Shown piece after piece: positions 34,972 to 43,636 of a stretch of 64,000 nt of DNA. This stretch comes from Sphingopyxis sp. GTDB lineage: Bacteria; Pseudomonadota; Alphaproteobacteria; Sphingomonadales; Sphingomonadaceae. The stretch is taken from assembly GCA_030145715.1 (NCBI GenBank), contig JAIXHQ010000003.1:62001-126000 (forward strand), given 5' to 3'. The notes under the pieces were generated by a model. It did no database searches and was not told the origin of the DNA. It was given only the letters and a program-made list of their open reading frames with translations. Position 1 is the stretch's first letter, and the number at the start of each line of letters is the position of its first letter. The position numbers and the translations under genes were made by a program.

Positions 34972-37005
34972 GTGTCCGAAGAAACCCCCGTCAGCGTCAC
35001 GATGGAAAAGGACGGCGACGTCGCCGTCATCATCGTCAACAATCCGCCCGTCAACGCGCTAAGCTGGCACGTCCGCCAGGGACTGGAAGATCATTTCGCC
35101 GCGGCGATCGCCGATGACAGCGTCAAGGCGATCGTGCTGCGCTGTGCCGGGGCGACCTTTATCGCGGGCGCCGACATCAGCGAGTTCGGCAAGCCACCGC
35201 GCGGCCCCGATTTCAACGCCGTGCTGAACAGCATCGAGGCGGCGCCGAAGCCCGTCGTCGCCGCAATCCATGGCACGGCGCTGGGCGGCGGTCTGGAAAC
35301 CGCGCTCGTCTGTCATTATCGCGTCGCCGTACCGTCGGCAAAGCTGGGCGTGCCCGAAGTCAAGCTGGGCCTGCTGCCCGGTGCGGGCGGCACCCAGCGC
35401 CTGCCGCGGGTCGTCGGCGTCGAAGCCGCAGCGACAATGACATCGACCGGCGATCCGCTGCCCGCCACAAAGGCCAAGGAGATCGGCCTGGTCGACGAAC
35501 TGGCGGGTGAGGACAGCCTGGCCGCCGACGCCATCGCCTTTGCCCGCGCCAAAATCGCCGCCGGTCCGCGCCCGACGCGCGAACGCCCGGTGTTCGGCGA
35601 CGTCGCGGTGATCGAACAGCTCAAGACCGCAAACGCCAAACGCTGGCGCGGGTTCGAGGCGCCCTATGCCAATCTGGCCTGTGTCGAGGCGGCCACCCGC
35701 CTACCGTTCGACGAAGGGCTGGCATTCGAACGCGAGCAGTTCATGAAGCTGATGTTCGGCAGCCAGTCGGCGGCGCAGCGTCACATATTCTTTGCCGAAC
35801 GCCAGGCGGCAAAGATCGACGGCCTGCCCAAGGACACGCAGCTTCGCGACATCAAAAAGGTCGGCGTGATCGGCGCGGGCACGATGGGCGGCGGCATTTC
35901 GATGAATTTCCTGCAAAAAGGCATTCCGGTCACGATCGTCGAGATGCAGCAGGACGCGCTGGATCGCGGCATCGGCGTGATCCGCAAGAATTACGACGCT
36001 TCGGCGGCGAAGGGCCGATTCAAGCCCGAACAGGTCGATCAGATGATGGGCATATTGACCCCGACGCTCAGCCTTGACGATTTGGCCGACTGTGACCTCA
36101 TCATCGAGGCGGTCTATGAGGATATGGACGTCAAGAAGGACATCTTCGGCAAGCTGGACGCCATCGCCAAGCCCGGCGCGATCCTGGCATCGAACACCAG
36201 CTACCTTGACGTCGATGAAATCGCGACCGCGACGAGCCGCCCCGGCGACGTGCTGGGAATGCATTTCTTTTCTCCCGCCAATGTCATGAAGTTGCTGGAG
36301 GTCGTGCGCGGCGAAAAGACCGCCCCCGACGCGCTGGCGACGGCGATGGCGATCGGCAAGAAGATCGGCAAGGTCGCGGTGGTCGCGGGCGTGTGCGACG
36401 GCTTTATCGGCAACCGGATGCTGAAACCGCGACAGGTCGAGGCGATGAACCTGTTGATGGAGGGCGCCACCCCGGCGCAGGTCGACAAGGTGCATGTCGA
36501 TTTCGGAATGCCGATGGGTCCGTTCCAGATGAGCGACCTGGCGGGCGTCGACATCGGTTGGCACCGCGACCCCAACCGCATCGAGACCATCCGCGACGCG
36601 CTGTGCGCCGAGGGGCGCTGGGGGCAAAAGAAACAGGCCGGCTTTTACGATTATGACGACAAGCGCACCCCGTCGGAAAGCGCCCGTGTCGCCGAAATCA
36701 TCGAGCAGTTCCGCGCCAAGGCGGGCGTCGAAAAGCGCGCGATCAGCGATCAGGAGATTATCGAACGCACCCTGTATCCGATGGTCAACGAAGGCGCGCT
36801 GATCCTGTCCGAAGGCAAGGCACAGCGCGCGTCGGACATCGATGTCGTGTGGATCTATGGCTATGGCTGGCCGGTCTATCGCGGCGGGCCGATGTTCTGG
36901 GCCGGGCTGGAGGGCACCGACAAGATCGTCGCGGCGCTGGAACAGCACGGATTCACCGTCGCGCCGCTGCTGAAGGAAAAGGCGGAGGCCAAGACGGGCT
37001 TTTGA
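34972..37005 (+). CDS. Enoyl-CoA hydratase/3-hydroxyacyl-CoA dehydrogenase (FadB/FadJ family)
   Basis: A 677-residue two-domain beta-oxidation enzyme. The N-terminal crotonase domain has [15 protein letters not shown], the oxyanion loop [15 protein letters not shown] and the catalytic glutamate region [14 protein letters not shown]. The 3-hydroxyacyl-CoA dehydrogenase domain begins near residue 300 with [15 protein letters not shown], followed by [27 protein letters not shown] and the C-terminal [15 protein letters not shown]. Start is GTG with AGGAG 6 bases before it; an ATG two bases upstream is out of frame. It may handle 3-hydroxyacyl-CoA made by the upstream pathway. A terminator follows. 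Confidence 0.95.
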   Translation: MSEETPVSVTMEKDGDVAVIIVNNPPVNALSWHVRQGLEDHFAAAIADDSVKAIVLRCAGATFIAGADISEFGKPPRGPDFNAVLNSIEAAPKPVVAAIHGTALGGGLETALVCHYRVAVPSAKLGVPEVKLGLLPGAGGTQRLPRVVGVEAAATMTSTGDPLPATKAKEIGLVDELAGEDSLAADAIAFARAKIAAGPRPTRERPVFGDVAVIEQLKTANAKRWRGFEAPYANLACVEAATRLPFDEGLAFEREQFMKLMFGSQSAAQRHIFFAERQAAKIDGLPKDTQLRDIKKVGVIGAGTMGGGISMNFLQKGIPVTIVEMQQDALDRGIGVIRKNYDASAAKGRFKPEQVDQMMGILTPTLSLDDLADCDLIIEAVYEDMDVKKDIFGKLDAIAKPGAILASNTSYLDVDEIATATSRPGDVLGMHFFSPANVMKLLEVVRGEKTAPDALATAMAIGKKIGKVAVVAGVCDGFIGNRMLKPRQVEAMNLLMEGATPAQVDKVHVDFGMPMGPFQMSDLAGVDIGWHRDPNRIETIRDALCAEGRWGQKKQAGFYDYDDKRTPSESARVAEIIEQFRAKAGVEKRAISDQEIIERTLYPMVNEGALILSEGKAQRASDIDVVWIYGYGWPVYRGGPMFWAGLEGTDKIVAALEQHGFTVAPLLKEKAEAKTGF

Positions 37006-37030
37006 TCGCTCCGTCGGCTTACCTTATGCG

Positions 37031-37070
37031 GGCCGCCTGTTCCAAACATGGGGCAGGCGGCCTTTCCTTT
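37031..37070 (+). terminator. Terminator after the FadJ-like gene
   Basis: GGCCGCCTG and CAGGCGGCC form a perfect 9-bp stem around a 14-base loop, followed by TTTCCTTT. It begins 25 bases after the stop and ends the rightward run. The remaining bases to 37,221 hold no gene that I can see, only short frames. Confidence 0.75.
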
Positions 37071-37221
37071 GTCGCGCGGGCGGCACAGGAATGATCGGGA
37101 AGCCCCGATGCAGGGTTAAAGTGCTGGCCAGACCCGCCGTCAGGACGGAGCATGAACGCCATGTCGGCCCTTTCCATATTGTTGCCGGCCAGCGCCGCGA
37201 CGGCGGCGAGACCGCCGATTT

Positions 37222-38094
37222 TTACTGAAGCGTCTGGATGATCGCGGAAAAGTCGCGCCCGTTCTTGTCGGCCTCGACGAACGCTTCGTAGAGTTCGCGC
37301 GCTTTTGACCCCATCGGGACATCAGCATCGACGCTGGCCGCCGCCTCCATCGCGAGGCGGAGATCCTTTAGCATCAACGCGGCGGCGAACCCGCCCTTAT
37401 AGTCATTGTCGGCGGGGGTGGTCGGGCCGACACCGGGCAGCGGCGCATAGCTGGTGAGCGACCAGCATTGCCCCGACGACACGCTGGCGATGTCGAAGAA
37501 TGTCTGCGGATCGAGGCCGAGTTTCTGCGCGAGCGCCAGCGTCTCGCACGTTGCCACCATCGACGCGCCGAGCAGCATGTTGTTGCAGATTTTCGCGCCC
37601 TGCCCCGCGCCCGCATCGCCCGCGTGGATCACCGCCTTGCCCATTTTGGCGAGGATCGGTTCGGCGCGCGCGAAACCCTCGTCGGTCCCGCCGACCATGA
37701 AGGTGAGCGTGCCGGCGTTGGCGGCGGCGATGCCGCCCGACACCGGCGCGTCGACCGCGACAAGGCCCTTGGCGGTCGCGGCCTCGATATTCGCGCGCGC
37801 GGTGGCGACGTCGATCGTCGAGCAGTCGAGCAACAGGGTGCCGGGCGCGGCGTTCGAAAAGACGTCGCTTTCATAGACCGACGCGACATGCTTGCCCGCG
37901 GGGAGCATCGTCACGACCGCTTCGGCCCCGGTGACGGCTTCGACCGCCGATGCCGCGCGGGTGCAACCCGCTTCCACGGCGCGCGCCAAGGCCTCCTCGC
38001 TGAGGTCGAAAGCGCGGACATCGTAACCGGCCTTCGCAAGGTTCGCGGCCATGCCGCCGCCCATGTTGCCGAGGCCGATAAAGGCGATTTTCAT
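37222..38094 (-). CDS. mmsB: 3-hydroxyisobutyrate dehydrogenase
   Basis: NAD-dependent oxidation of 3-hydroxyisobutyrate to methylmalonate semialdehyde in valine breakdown. The 290-residue protein has the family signature IAFIGLGNMGGGMAANLAKAG, the substrate motif VDAPVSGGIAAANAGTLTFMVGG and the catalytic lysine in GAGQGAKICNNMLLG. It is the last gene of the leftward valine operon. Its ATG is overlapped as CTATGA by the end of the interrupted small membrane protein frame. The pathway partners are the genes at 38,345, 39,161, 40,204 and 43,637. Confidence 0.95.
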   Translation of the reverse strand: MKIAFIGLGNMGGGMAANLAKAGYDVRAFDLSEEALARAVEAGCTRAASAVEAVTGAEAVVTMLPAGKHVASVYESDVFSNAAPGTLLLDCSTIDVATARANIEAATAKGLVAVDAPVSGGIAAANAGTLTFMVGGTDEGFARAEPILAKMGKAVIHAGDAGAGQGAKICNNMLLGASMVATCETLALAQKLGLDPQTFFDIASVSSGQCWSLTSYAPLPGVGPTTPADNDYKGGFAAALMLKDLRLAMEAAASVDADVPMGSKARELYEAFVEADKNGRDFSAIIQTLQ

Positions 38095-38348
38095 AGCAGT
38101 TCCAATTCACTGATGATGGCAACAATTCCCACGAGCGTGAAGAAAGAGCCGAAGAGAAAACCAAGCGCAGCCTATAGATATTTGAGAAACCAATCGAGTT
38201 TTGTCAGCGGAAGCGGCTCGCCATCGGTGGTGTTCAGAATCGCGGATTCAAGAAGGTTGATCGTTTCCTTTCGCCGGTATCTCCAATGATTCCAGCCAAC
38301 CCCAAAAAGCAGCAGACCTATCGCCAAGGCGATGAAACCGACAATCAC
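38091..38348 (-). pseudogene. Two-helix small membrane protein interrupted by in-frame TAG
   Basis: Read leftward, a GTG at 38348 overlaps the TGA of the enoyl-CoA hydratase as GTGA. The frame gives 58 residues (first helix [18 protein letters not shown], then NHWRYRRKETINLLESAI and KLDWFLKYL) and stops at TAG (38172-38174). The same frame continues for 26 sense codons with a second hydrophobic helix, ALGFLFGSFFTLVGIVAIIS, ending in TGA that overlaps the mmsB ATG as ATGA. Both junctions look like normal coupled operon joints, so the original product was probably about 85 residues. GC is visibly lower than around it. Function unknown. It could be a broken gene, an assembly error or readthrough. 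Confidence 0.6.
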
Positions 38349-39127
38349 CGCCCCTTCCACACGCCTTCGCGCTTTTCGATAAAGGCGGCCATGCCTTCGG
38401 CTTTGTCTTCGGTCGCGGCGAGGATCTGGAACAGGCGGCGTTCGTATATCAGCCCCTGGTCGAGCATGGTTTCGAACGCCGCGTTGACCATGTCCTTGTT
38501 CACCATCGCCGCCATCGGCGGCATCGACGCGATCGTCGCGGCGGTCTTTACCGCTTCATCGACCAAAGTTTCATGCGGTACGACGCGCGCGACAAGGCCC
38601 GCGCGTTCGGCTTCGGCGGCGTCCATCATCCGGCCCGTCAGGCACATTTCCATCGCCTTTGCCTTGCCGACCGCGCGCGTCAGCCGCTGGGACCCACCCA
38701 TGCCGGGGGCGACGCCCAGCTTGATTTCGGGCTGGCCGAATTTCGCCTTGTCCGACGCGATGATGAAATCGGCCATCATCGCGAGTTCGCAGCCGCCACC
38801 GAGTGCAAAGCCGTTCACGGCGGCTATCCACGGTTTGCGGACCTTTTTCACGAAATCGCTCGTCCATTTCGAGAAGAAATCCTGAAGATAGAAATCGGCA
38901 GCGGGCTTGTCGGCCATTTCCTTGATGTCGGCGCCCGCCGCAAAGGCCTTGTCGCCCGATCCGGTCAGGACGGCGCACCGCTGGCCGTCGTCGGCCTCGA
39001 ACGCCGCAAAGGCCGCGATCAGGTCGTCGAGCACACCCGAGTTCAGTGCATTGAGCGCCTGCGGGCGGTTGAGCGTCACGAGCGTGACGGCGCCGCGCTG
39101 TTCGACGAGGAGGGTTTCATAGGTCAT
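38345..39127 (-). CDS. Enoyl-CoA hydratase (probable methacrylyl-CoA hydratase)
   Basis: A 260-residue crotonase. It has [18 protein letters not shown], the acyl-CoA pocket motif [13 protein letters not shown] (about 58-70), the oxyanion loop [22 protein letters not shown], and the catalytic glutamates near [19 protein letters not shown]. Such enzymes hydrate 2-enoyl-CoA; within this operon methacrylyl-CoA to 3-hydroxyisobutyryl-CoA is the likely step. It lies 33 bp after the hydrolase gene and overlaps the interrupted small membrane gene by 4 bp. Confidence 0.94.
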   Translation of the reverse strand: MTYETLLVEQRGAVTLVTLNRPQALNALNSGVLDDLIAAFAAFEADDGQRCAVLTGSGDKAFAAGADIKEMADKPAADFYLQDFFSKWTSDFVKKVRKPWIAAVNGFALGGGCELAMMADFIIASDKAKFGQPEIKLGVAPGMGGSQRLTRAVGKAKAMEMCLTGRMMDAAEAERAGLVARVVPHETLVDEAVKTAATIASMPPMAAMVNKDMVNAAFETMLDQGLIYERRLFQILAATEDKAEGMAAFIEKREGVWKGR

Positions 39128-39160
39128 GCAGCTAATCTCCAGATGGTCGCTTCCCCGAAA

Positions 39161-40207
39161 TCAGGTGAGCGGAGTCCATTTTTCATTTTCGGGAAGCGGT
39201 TCAAAGATCGCGTCGATCCAGTCGTCGGTGACGGCTTCGGGGGTCGGCGGGTTCCATTGCGGGCTGTTGTCCTTGTCGACGATCAGCGCGCGGACGCCTT
39301 CAATGAAATCATGCATCGCGACGACGCGGCTCCCGATCGCATATTCCTGTGCCATCTGCGCCGCGAAATCATGCATTTCGCTGCCTTCCCTGAGCTGGCG
39401 GAGCGCGACCTTGCACGTCTGCGGCGATTTGCCGTGGAGCGTCGCGAGTTCCTTTGCCGCCCATTCGCCGCCGTCCGATTCTAGCGCGGCGAGGATGTCC
39501 TCATAGGTGTCGCTGGCGAACAGGCGGTTGATCCGGTCGACATGCTGCGTAATCGCGGCGGGCGGCGCGGTGACCGACAATTCGCCCAATATGCCGCCGA
39601 TGCGGGTCGGATCGGCGGCGATCCGTGCCTTGGCCTCGGCCAGATTTTCGGACGGCAGATAATGGGTGGCAAGGCCCAGCGCGAGGCATTCCGCCCCGTC
39701 GAGCCGCGCCCCGGTGAGCGCGAGATAGGCGCCGACCCGGCCTTCGAGGCGCGGCAGATACCAGCCGCCACCAACGTCAGGAAACAGACCGATCCCGGTT
39801 TCCGGCATCGCAAAGCGGGTGTTTTCGGTCGCCACGCGATATTTCGCCGGCTGTGAAATGCCGACGCCGCCGCCCATCGTGATCCCGTCCATGAAGGCGA
39901 CGACGGGCTTTGGATATGTGAACAGCAGGTGGTTGAGCCGATATTCGGTGTGGAAGAACAGCCGGGCGTCGCGGCCGTCCTTTGCCCCGCTGTCGGCGAG
40001 CATCCGAATGTCGCCGCCCGCGCAAAAGCCGCGACCCTCGGCATGGTCGATGAGCACGGCCTCCACCGCTTCGTCATCGCGCCATTTGAGCAGCGCATCG
40101 ATCATCGCCTGGCACATCGGCAGGTTCAGGGCGTGGATCGCCTTGGGACGGTTCAGCGACAGGCGGCCGACATGGCTGTCGGTGCTGATGATGACATCTT
40201 GACTCAT
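39161..40207 (-). CDS. 3-hydroxyisobutyryl-CoA hydrolase
   Basis: Hydrolyses 3-hydroxyisobutyryl-CoA to free 3-hydroxyisobutyrate, the step that commits valine carbon to the MmsB oxidation. The 348-residue length is longer than hydratases and typical of HIBCH. The crotonase core is clear: SLNRPKAIHALNLPMCQAM, GRGFCAGGDIRMLADS, MDGITMGGGVGISQPAKYR and MPETGIGLFPDVGGGWYLPRLEG (quoted in pieces), where the E-x-x-I-G-L-F-P-D-V-G-G block is the HIBCH signature. The ATG overlaps the TGA of the acyl-CoA dehydrogenase gene. Confidence 0.94.
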   Translation of the reverse strand: MSQDVIISTDSHVGRLSLNRPKAIHALNLPMCQAMIDALLKWRDDEAVEAVLIDHAEGRGFCAGGDIRMLADSGAKDGRDARLFFHTEYRLNHLLFTYPKPVVAFMDGITMGGGVGISQPAKYRVATENTRFAMPETGIGLFPDVGGGWYLPRLEGRVGAYLALTGARLDGAECLALGLATHYLPSENLAEAKARIAADPTRIGGILGELSVTAPPAAITQHVDRINRLFASDTYEDILAALESDGGEWAAKELATLHGKSPQTCKVALRQLREGSEMHDFAAQMAQEYAIGSRVVAMHDFIEGVRALIVDKDNSPQWNPPTPEAVTDDWIDAIFEPLPENEKWTPLT

Positions 40208-41355
40208 TGGCGCAGCAGGTCCCTTCCCACGATCATCCGCATCACCTGATTGGTCCCCTCCAGAATCGAATGGACGCGCAGGTCGCGCCAGAAACGTTCG
40301 ATCGGATAATCCTTCAAATAGCCATAGCCCCCGAACAATTGCAGCGCGTCGTTGACGATCTTGCTGCCATTGTCGGTCGCCAGCCGCTTTGCCATCGCGG
40401 AAAAGCGCGATTTGTCGGGGGCGTTCGCGGTGACCTTTGCCGCCGCGAGATAAAGGAGCGCGCGCGACGCCTCCAGATCGGTCGCCATGTCGGCAAGCAT
40501 GAACTGGGTATTCTGGAAATCGGCAATCGGTTGGCCGAACTGCTGGCGGTCACGGCAATAGACAATCGCCTCATCAAGGCATCGCTGTGCGCCGCCGAGC
40601 GAGCAGGCGCCGATGTTGAGACGGCCGCCGTCGAGCCCCGCCATCGCAAAACGGAAGCCGTCGCCCTCTGCCCCGACCAGATTCTCGACCGGCACGCGGC
40701 AATCCTCAAAGATCACCTGCGCGGTGGGGGATGCGTTCCAGCCCAGTTTCTTTTCGGGCGCGCCGAACGACAGACCCGGCATATCCTTTTCAACGACCAG
40801 GCAGGAAATGCCCCTTGATTTCTCTTCGCCGGTGCGGACCATGCAGACATAGATGTCGTTATAGCCGGCGCCCGAAATAAACTGTTTGGTGCCGTTCAGC
40901 ACATAATGGTCGCCGTCTTTCCTCGCCGTCGTCTTGAGCGCGGCGGCGTCGGAGCCCGAGCCCGGTTCGGTCAGGCAATAGCTCGCGATCTTTTCCATGC
41001 TGACCAGTTGGGGCAGCAAGCGCGCCTTGATCTCTGTCCCGCCAAAGCGGTCGATCATCCACGTCGCCATATTGTGGATGGAAACATAGGCGCTGGTCGC
41101 GGGGCAGCCATAGGCCATCGCCTCCATGATCAGCGCCGCCTCCAGTCGGCCAAGGCCGATGCCGCCCGATTCCTCGGCCACGTAAATGGCGCCAAAGCCA
41201 AGCTCGCCCGCCGCTTTCCAGACATCGACGGGATAATGGCCATTCTCGTCCCATTCGGCGGCGAAGGGCGTGATGCGATCGGCGGTGAATTTCCGCGCCA
41301 TATCCTGAATGGCAAGCTGATCGTCGGTAAGCTGGAACTGGTCGGTCATGGTCAT
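40204..41355 (-). CDS. Acyl-CoA dehydrogenase (probable isobutyryl-CoA dehydrogenase)
   Basis: A 383-residue acyl-CoA dehydrogenase with intact SYCLTEPGSGSDAAALKTTA, YVLNGTKQFISGAGYNDIYV, YCRDRQQFGQPIADFQNTQF and the C-terminal YGYLKDYPIERFWRDLRVHSILEGTNQVMR (in pieces), where a catalytic glutamate is expected in the ILEGTNQ motif. Its place beside HIBCH and MmsB points to isobutyryl-CoA as the substrate, and ACAD8-like enzymes share this pattern. The ATG at 41355 overlaps the RidA stop as ATGA; a second ATG two codons later is possible. Confidence 0.94.
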   Translation of the reverse strand: MTMTDQFQLTDDQLAIQDMARKFTADRITPFAAEWDENGHYPVDVWKAAGELGFGAIYVAEESGGIGLGRLEAALIMEAMAYGCPATSAYVSIHNMATWMIDRFGGTEIKARLLPQLVSMEKIASYCLTEPGSGSDAAALKTTARKDGDHYVLNGTKQFISGAGYNDIYVCMVRTGEEKSRGISCLVVEKDMPGLSFGAPEKKLGWNASPTAQVIFEDCRVPVENLVGAEGDGFRFAMAGLDGGRLNIGACSLGGAQRCLDEAIVYCRDRQQFGQPIADFQNTQFMLADMATDLEASRALLYLAAAKVTANAPDKSRFSAMAKRLATDNGSKIVNDALQLFGGYGYLKDYPIERFWRDLRVHSILEGTNQVMRMIVGRDLLRQ

Positions 41356-41750
41356 TTCTCGATGATGATGGCTTCTGCTTCGATTTCGACTTTCCATTCG
41401 GGGCGGATCAGCGCGGGCACAACCAGCATCGTCGATGCCGGACGCACATTTTCAAATGCCGATCCGTGCGCGCGTCCAACGAGGTCGGCGTCGGTGGGGT
41501 CGGTGATATACATGCGGGTGCGCACGACGTCGGCATAGCTGCCGCCAAGCGCCGCCAGCGCATCCCCGATAATCGCGATGCAGCGCGCCGCCTGTACCCC
41601 GGCGTCACCCGGAGTCGAACTGCCGTCGGGTTCGATCGGCGCGCAGCCCGCGACGTCGATGCGGTTCCCCACCCGGACCGCGCGGCTGTAGCCATAAAGC
41701 GGTTCGAAGGGGGACGCCGAACCATGATTGCGGCGGCTGGATTCAGCCAC
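41352..41750 (-). CDS. RidA (YjgF/YER057c/UK114) family protein
   Basis: A 132-residue RidA-fold protein. Family members hydrolyse reactive enamine and imine intermediates released by pyridoxal-phosphate enzymes, which can damage branched-chain aminotransferases and other enzymes. The conserved arginine is in VVRTRMYITDP, and the core strands (RVGNRIDVAGCAPIE, STMLVVPALIRPEWKVEIEAEAI) are present. No ATG gives a full fold, so the GTG at 41750 is chosen; it overlaps the end of the I78 inhibitor gene by 8 bp. It fits a role guarding valine transamination. Confidence 0.85.
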   Translation of the reverse strand: MAESSRRNHGSASPFEPLYGYSRAVRVGNRIDVAGCAPIEPDGSSTPGDAGVQAARCIAIIGDALAALGGSYADVVRTRMYITDPTDADLVGRAHGSAFENVRPASTMLVVPALIRPEWKVEIEAEAIIIEK

Positions 41751-42072
41751 AGTTGATCTGCGCGATCTTGTAGGCGTCGTCATACATCACGTTCACGCGG
41801 TCGATGCGATAATCCTGTGTCACCGCCGAACGCGGGGGAACCCAGCGCAGCGTGCGGGCGCCCGCGGCCTTCAGGATCGCGCCGCCCAGTGCGGGGCTCG
41901 CCGTCTGTCCGACATAGGATTGCGCCGCGTCGGCCTTGCACGTCATTTCCTTATCGGACGTAGCAGGGGGACTGGCAGGCGCCGGGGCCGGCGTCGATTC
42001 AACGGGCGGCGCATCCTGCGCACAGGCGGCAAGCGGCAGGGCGGCGGCGATGGCCAGCAAGCGAAACTTCAT
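41743..42072 (-). CDS. I78 family peptidase inhibitor, lipoprotein
   Basis: A 109-residue protein with a signal peptide ending in the lipobox LAAC (cysteine 17) and a proline/alanine linker (ESTPAPAPASPPATS). The C-terminal I78-like domain has the conserved Cys near CKADAAQSYVGQ, VTQDYRIDRVNVMYD, and a final INCG with the second cysteine, matching the Elastase-inhibitor AFLEI type family. It would restrain peptidases in the envelope. AAGGAG lies 8 bases before the ATG. It sits inside an operon of catabolic genes and is flanked by two other envelope proteins. Confidence 0.87.
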   Translation of the reverse strand: MKFRLLAIAAALPLAACAQDAPPVESTPAPAPASPPATSDKEMTCKADAAQSYVGQTASPALGGAILKAAGARTLRWVPPRSAVTQDYRIDRVNVMYDDAYKIAQINCG

Positions 42073-42097
42073 CGGGACTCTCCTTTTCAAAAATCGG

Positions 42098-42628
42098 TCA
42101 GCCAGCACAGCGCGTATATCGCATCGCATTGGAGGCGGCACCCTCCCCCTCGTCACGGCGCACCAGCGTCCGGCCGCCGTCGGCCAGTTCCAGCCGCATC
42201 CGGCGGCCCCATTCGACCCCCTCGCCACTGAACCGGTAGTCGGCGACGATGCGGCCGGCATCGCTGTCGCGGACGCGGGCGAGTTCGCCGTGCGATTCAT
42301 AAAAGCGCAAATTGGTCGCATCGATCGTCAGCGCGGTCAGGTCGGTGCCTTTCCTGGCCTGGCAATCCGCCGCCTTGAGCGCCCAACGGCCACGGATCGC
42401 GGACGGGATCGCGCCGTGGTCGGTGTTCGGTCCGGTTACGCCCGGCGCAGCGGAAACATCGGTTGCCTTGGGCAAGCCGGCGTCGACCGCAGTTTCGCGG
42501 GGCGCGGGCGGCGCGGCCTTTTGCGGCGCTCCGATCGTCGTGCTCGCTTCGGGGCCCGATTCATCGTCCCCGCCGCCGCCGCACGCGGCGAGCAGCAACA
42601 GCGTCGCGGGAAGCATCAGGCGGGCCAT
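42098..42628 (-). CDS. Putative lipoprotein with conserved C-terminal domain
   Basis: A 176-residue protein. The signal peptide (MARLMLPATLLLLAAC) ends in the lipobox at cysteine 16, followed by a Gly-rich, then Pro/Ala-rich linker of about 60 residues, then a folded region: IPSAIRGRWALKAADCQARKG, FYESHGELARVRD and YRFSGEGVEWGRRMRLELADGGRTL. The IRGRWALKAADC phrase is shared by many small alphaproteobacterial envelope proteins. The fold may be a lipocalin-like barrel, which I infer from alternating hydrophobic strands. AAGGAG is 7 bases before the ATG. Confidence 0.8.
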   Translation of the reverse strand: MARLMLPATLLLLAACGGGGDDESGPEASTTIGAPQKAAPPAPRETAVDAGLPKATDVSAAPGVTGPNTDHGAIPSAIRGRWALKAADCQARKGTDLTALTIDATNLRFYESHGELARVRDSDAGRIVADYRFSGEGVEWGRRMRLELADGGRTLVRRDEGEGAASNAMRYTRCAG

Positions 42629-42690
42629 CTGTCGTCTCCTTCGACAGGAAAAATGCGCGGCGCGGGGCGCGGGTTTCATCGTCCGCCGGA

Positions 42691-43629
42691 TCATTTCGCG
42701 GCTCCCCGGCCGAGAACGACGTCCTGAAAGACGGTCGTCGCAAGATCGGTGTCATTATAGCGATACCAACGCGGCGCGGGGACGCCCGCCTGCCATGCCA
42801 GCGCCTCGGTCAGCGTGCCCTGTGCCCATGGCACGTCGGGCATTTCCGTGCCGATCGGATCGGCATAGGCGGCGTCGGCGCTGACGATGATCCAGCCGTC
42901 CCGGCGCAGCGCGCGGACCAGATCGCCGATGTAGAGCGCGGCGAGGTCGGTTTCGTGGAGCAGCATCATCTGCACCGGCTGGCGGCCCGCGACCTTTTGC
43001 AGCAGCCCGTCGGCGAAGTTCGCGGCCTCGACATGCCAGCGCACATAAAGTCGGCCAAGCGCCTTGCGATCGATCCGCTTTTTCGCCTGCACCGCGTCCC
43101 GCGTCAGGCTTTCGAGATGCCAGTCCGACGATTCGGCGGTGACATAGCCGTTACGCAGTCCACGCGCGGCCAGACCGGCGCGGATCGCATCGCGCTTTAC
43201 CTTGTCCTTGCCGCCTTCGTCGAGGAAGGGGAAGCGGAACCATGGGCGATAGCCGGGACGATCCTTTAGCCATGCCTCGGCCGCGTCGATGTCGGCAAGA
43301 TAGGCCTCGGCAGTCGTCGTGCCCAGTCGCGGGTGCGTATTGCCATGGTTGGCGATGACATGGCCCGCCGCGACATAGGCGGCGATGCGCCGATCGCCGC
43401 CGACGCCATCGCCCTGCCCGATCGCGGCGGGATTGACGAAGAAGGCGGCCTGCGGTGCCCGTGCCCGGTTCAGTTCGGCGATGATGCGCCGGGTGCGGTC
43501 GTCGGCCGTGAAAAAGGCGCCCCGCGCGCGCGGCACATCGTCGAACGACAGCGCGATCATTTTCTGCGCCGCCACCGGGACCGGCAGCAGCAGCAGGATC
43601 ATCAGGGGGAGAAGCAGCCGCCGCAGCAA
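42691..43629 (-). CDS. Polysaccharide deacetylase (NodB-like) family protein, secreted
   Basis: A 312-residue exported protein. The signal peptide (LRRLLLPLMILLLLPVPVAAQ) is followed by a NodB-like domain: KMIALSFDDVPR carries the conserved Asp pair, and HVIANHGNTHPRLG supplies the two metal His residues (HxxxH type). The later motifs RFPFLDEGG and LLHETDLAAL are in place. It would remove acyl groups from a glycan in the envelope. I chose TTG at 43629 because GGGGTGA lies 7 bases upstream and gives a compact signal peptide; a TTG at 43659 is open but has no ribosome site. The stop of mmsA lies just upstream of the start. Confidence 0.84.
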   Translation of the reverse strand: MLRRLLLPLMILLLLPVPVAAQKMIALSFDDVPRARGAFFTADDRTRRIIAELNRARAPQAAFFVNPAAIGQGDGVGGDRRIAAYVAAGHVIANHGNTHPRLGTTTAEAYLADIDAAEAWLKDRPGYRPWFRFPFLDEGGKDKVKRDAIRAGLAARGLRNGYVTAESSDWHLESLTRDAVQAKKRIDRKALGRLYVRWHVEAANFADGLLQKVAGRQPVQMMLLHETDLAALYIGDLVRALRRDGWIIVSADAAYADPIGTEMPDVPWAQGTLTEALAWQAGVPAPRWYRYNDTDLATTVFQDVVLGRGAAK

Positions 43630-43636
43630 CGCCGCA

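Noticed and set aside
37071-37221. A possible small gene between the FadJ terminator and mmsB
   Set aside because: Only short frames without ribosome sites or recognisable composition are present.
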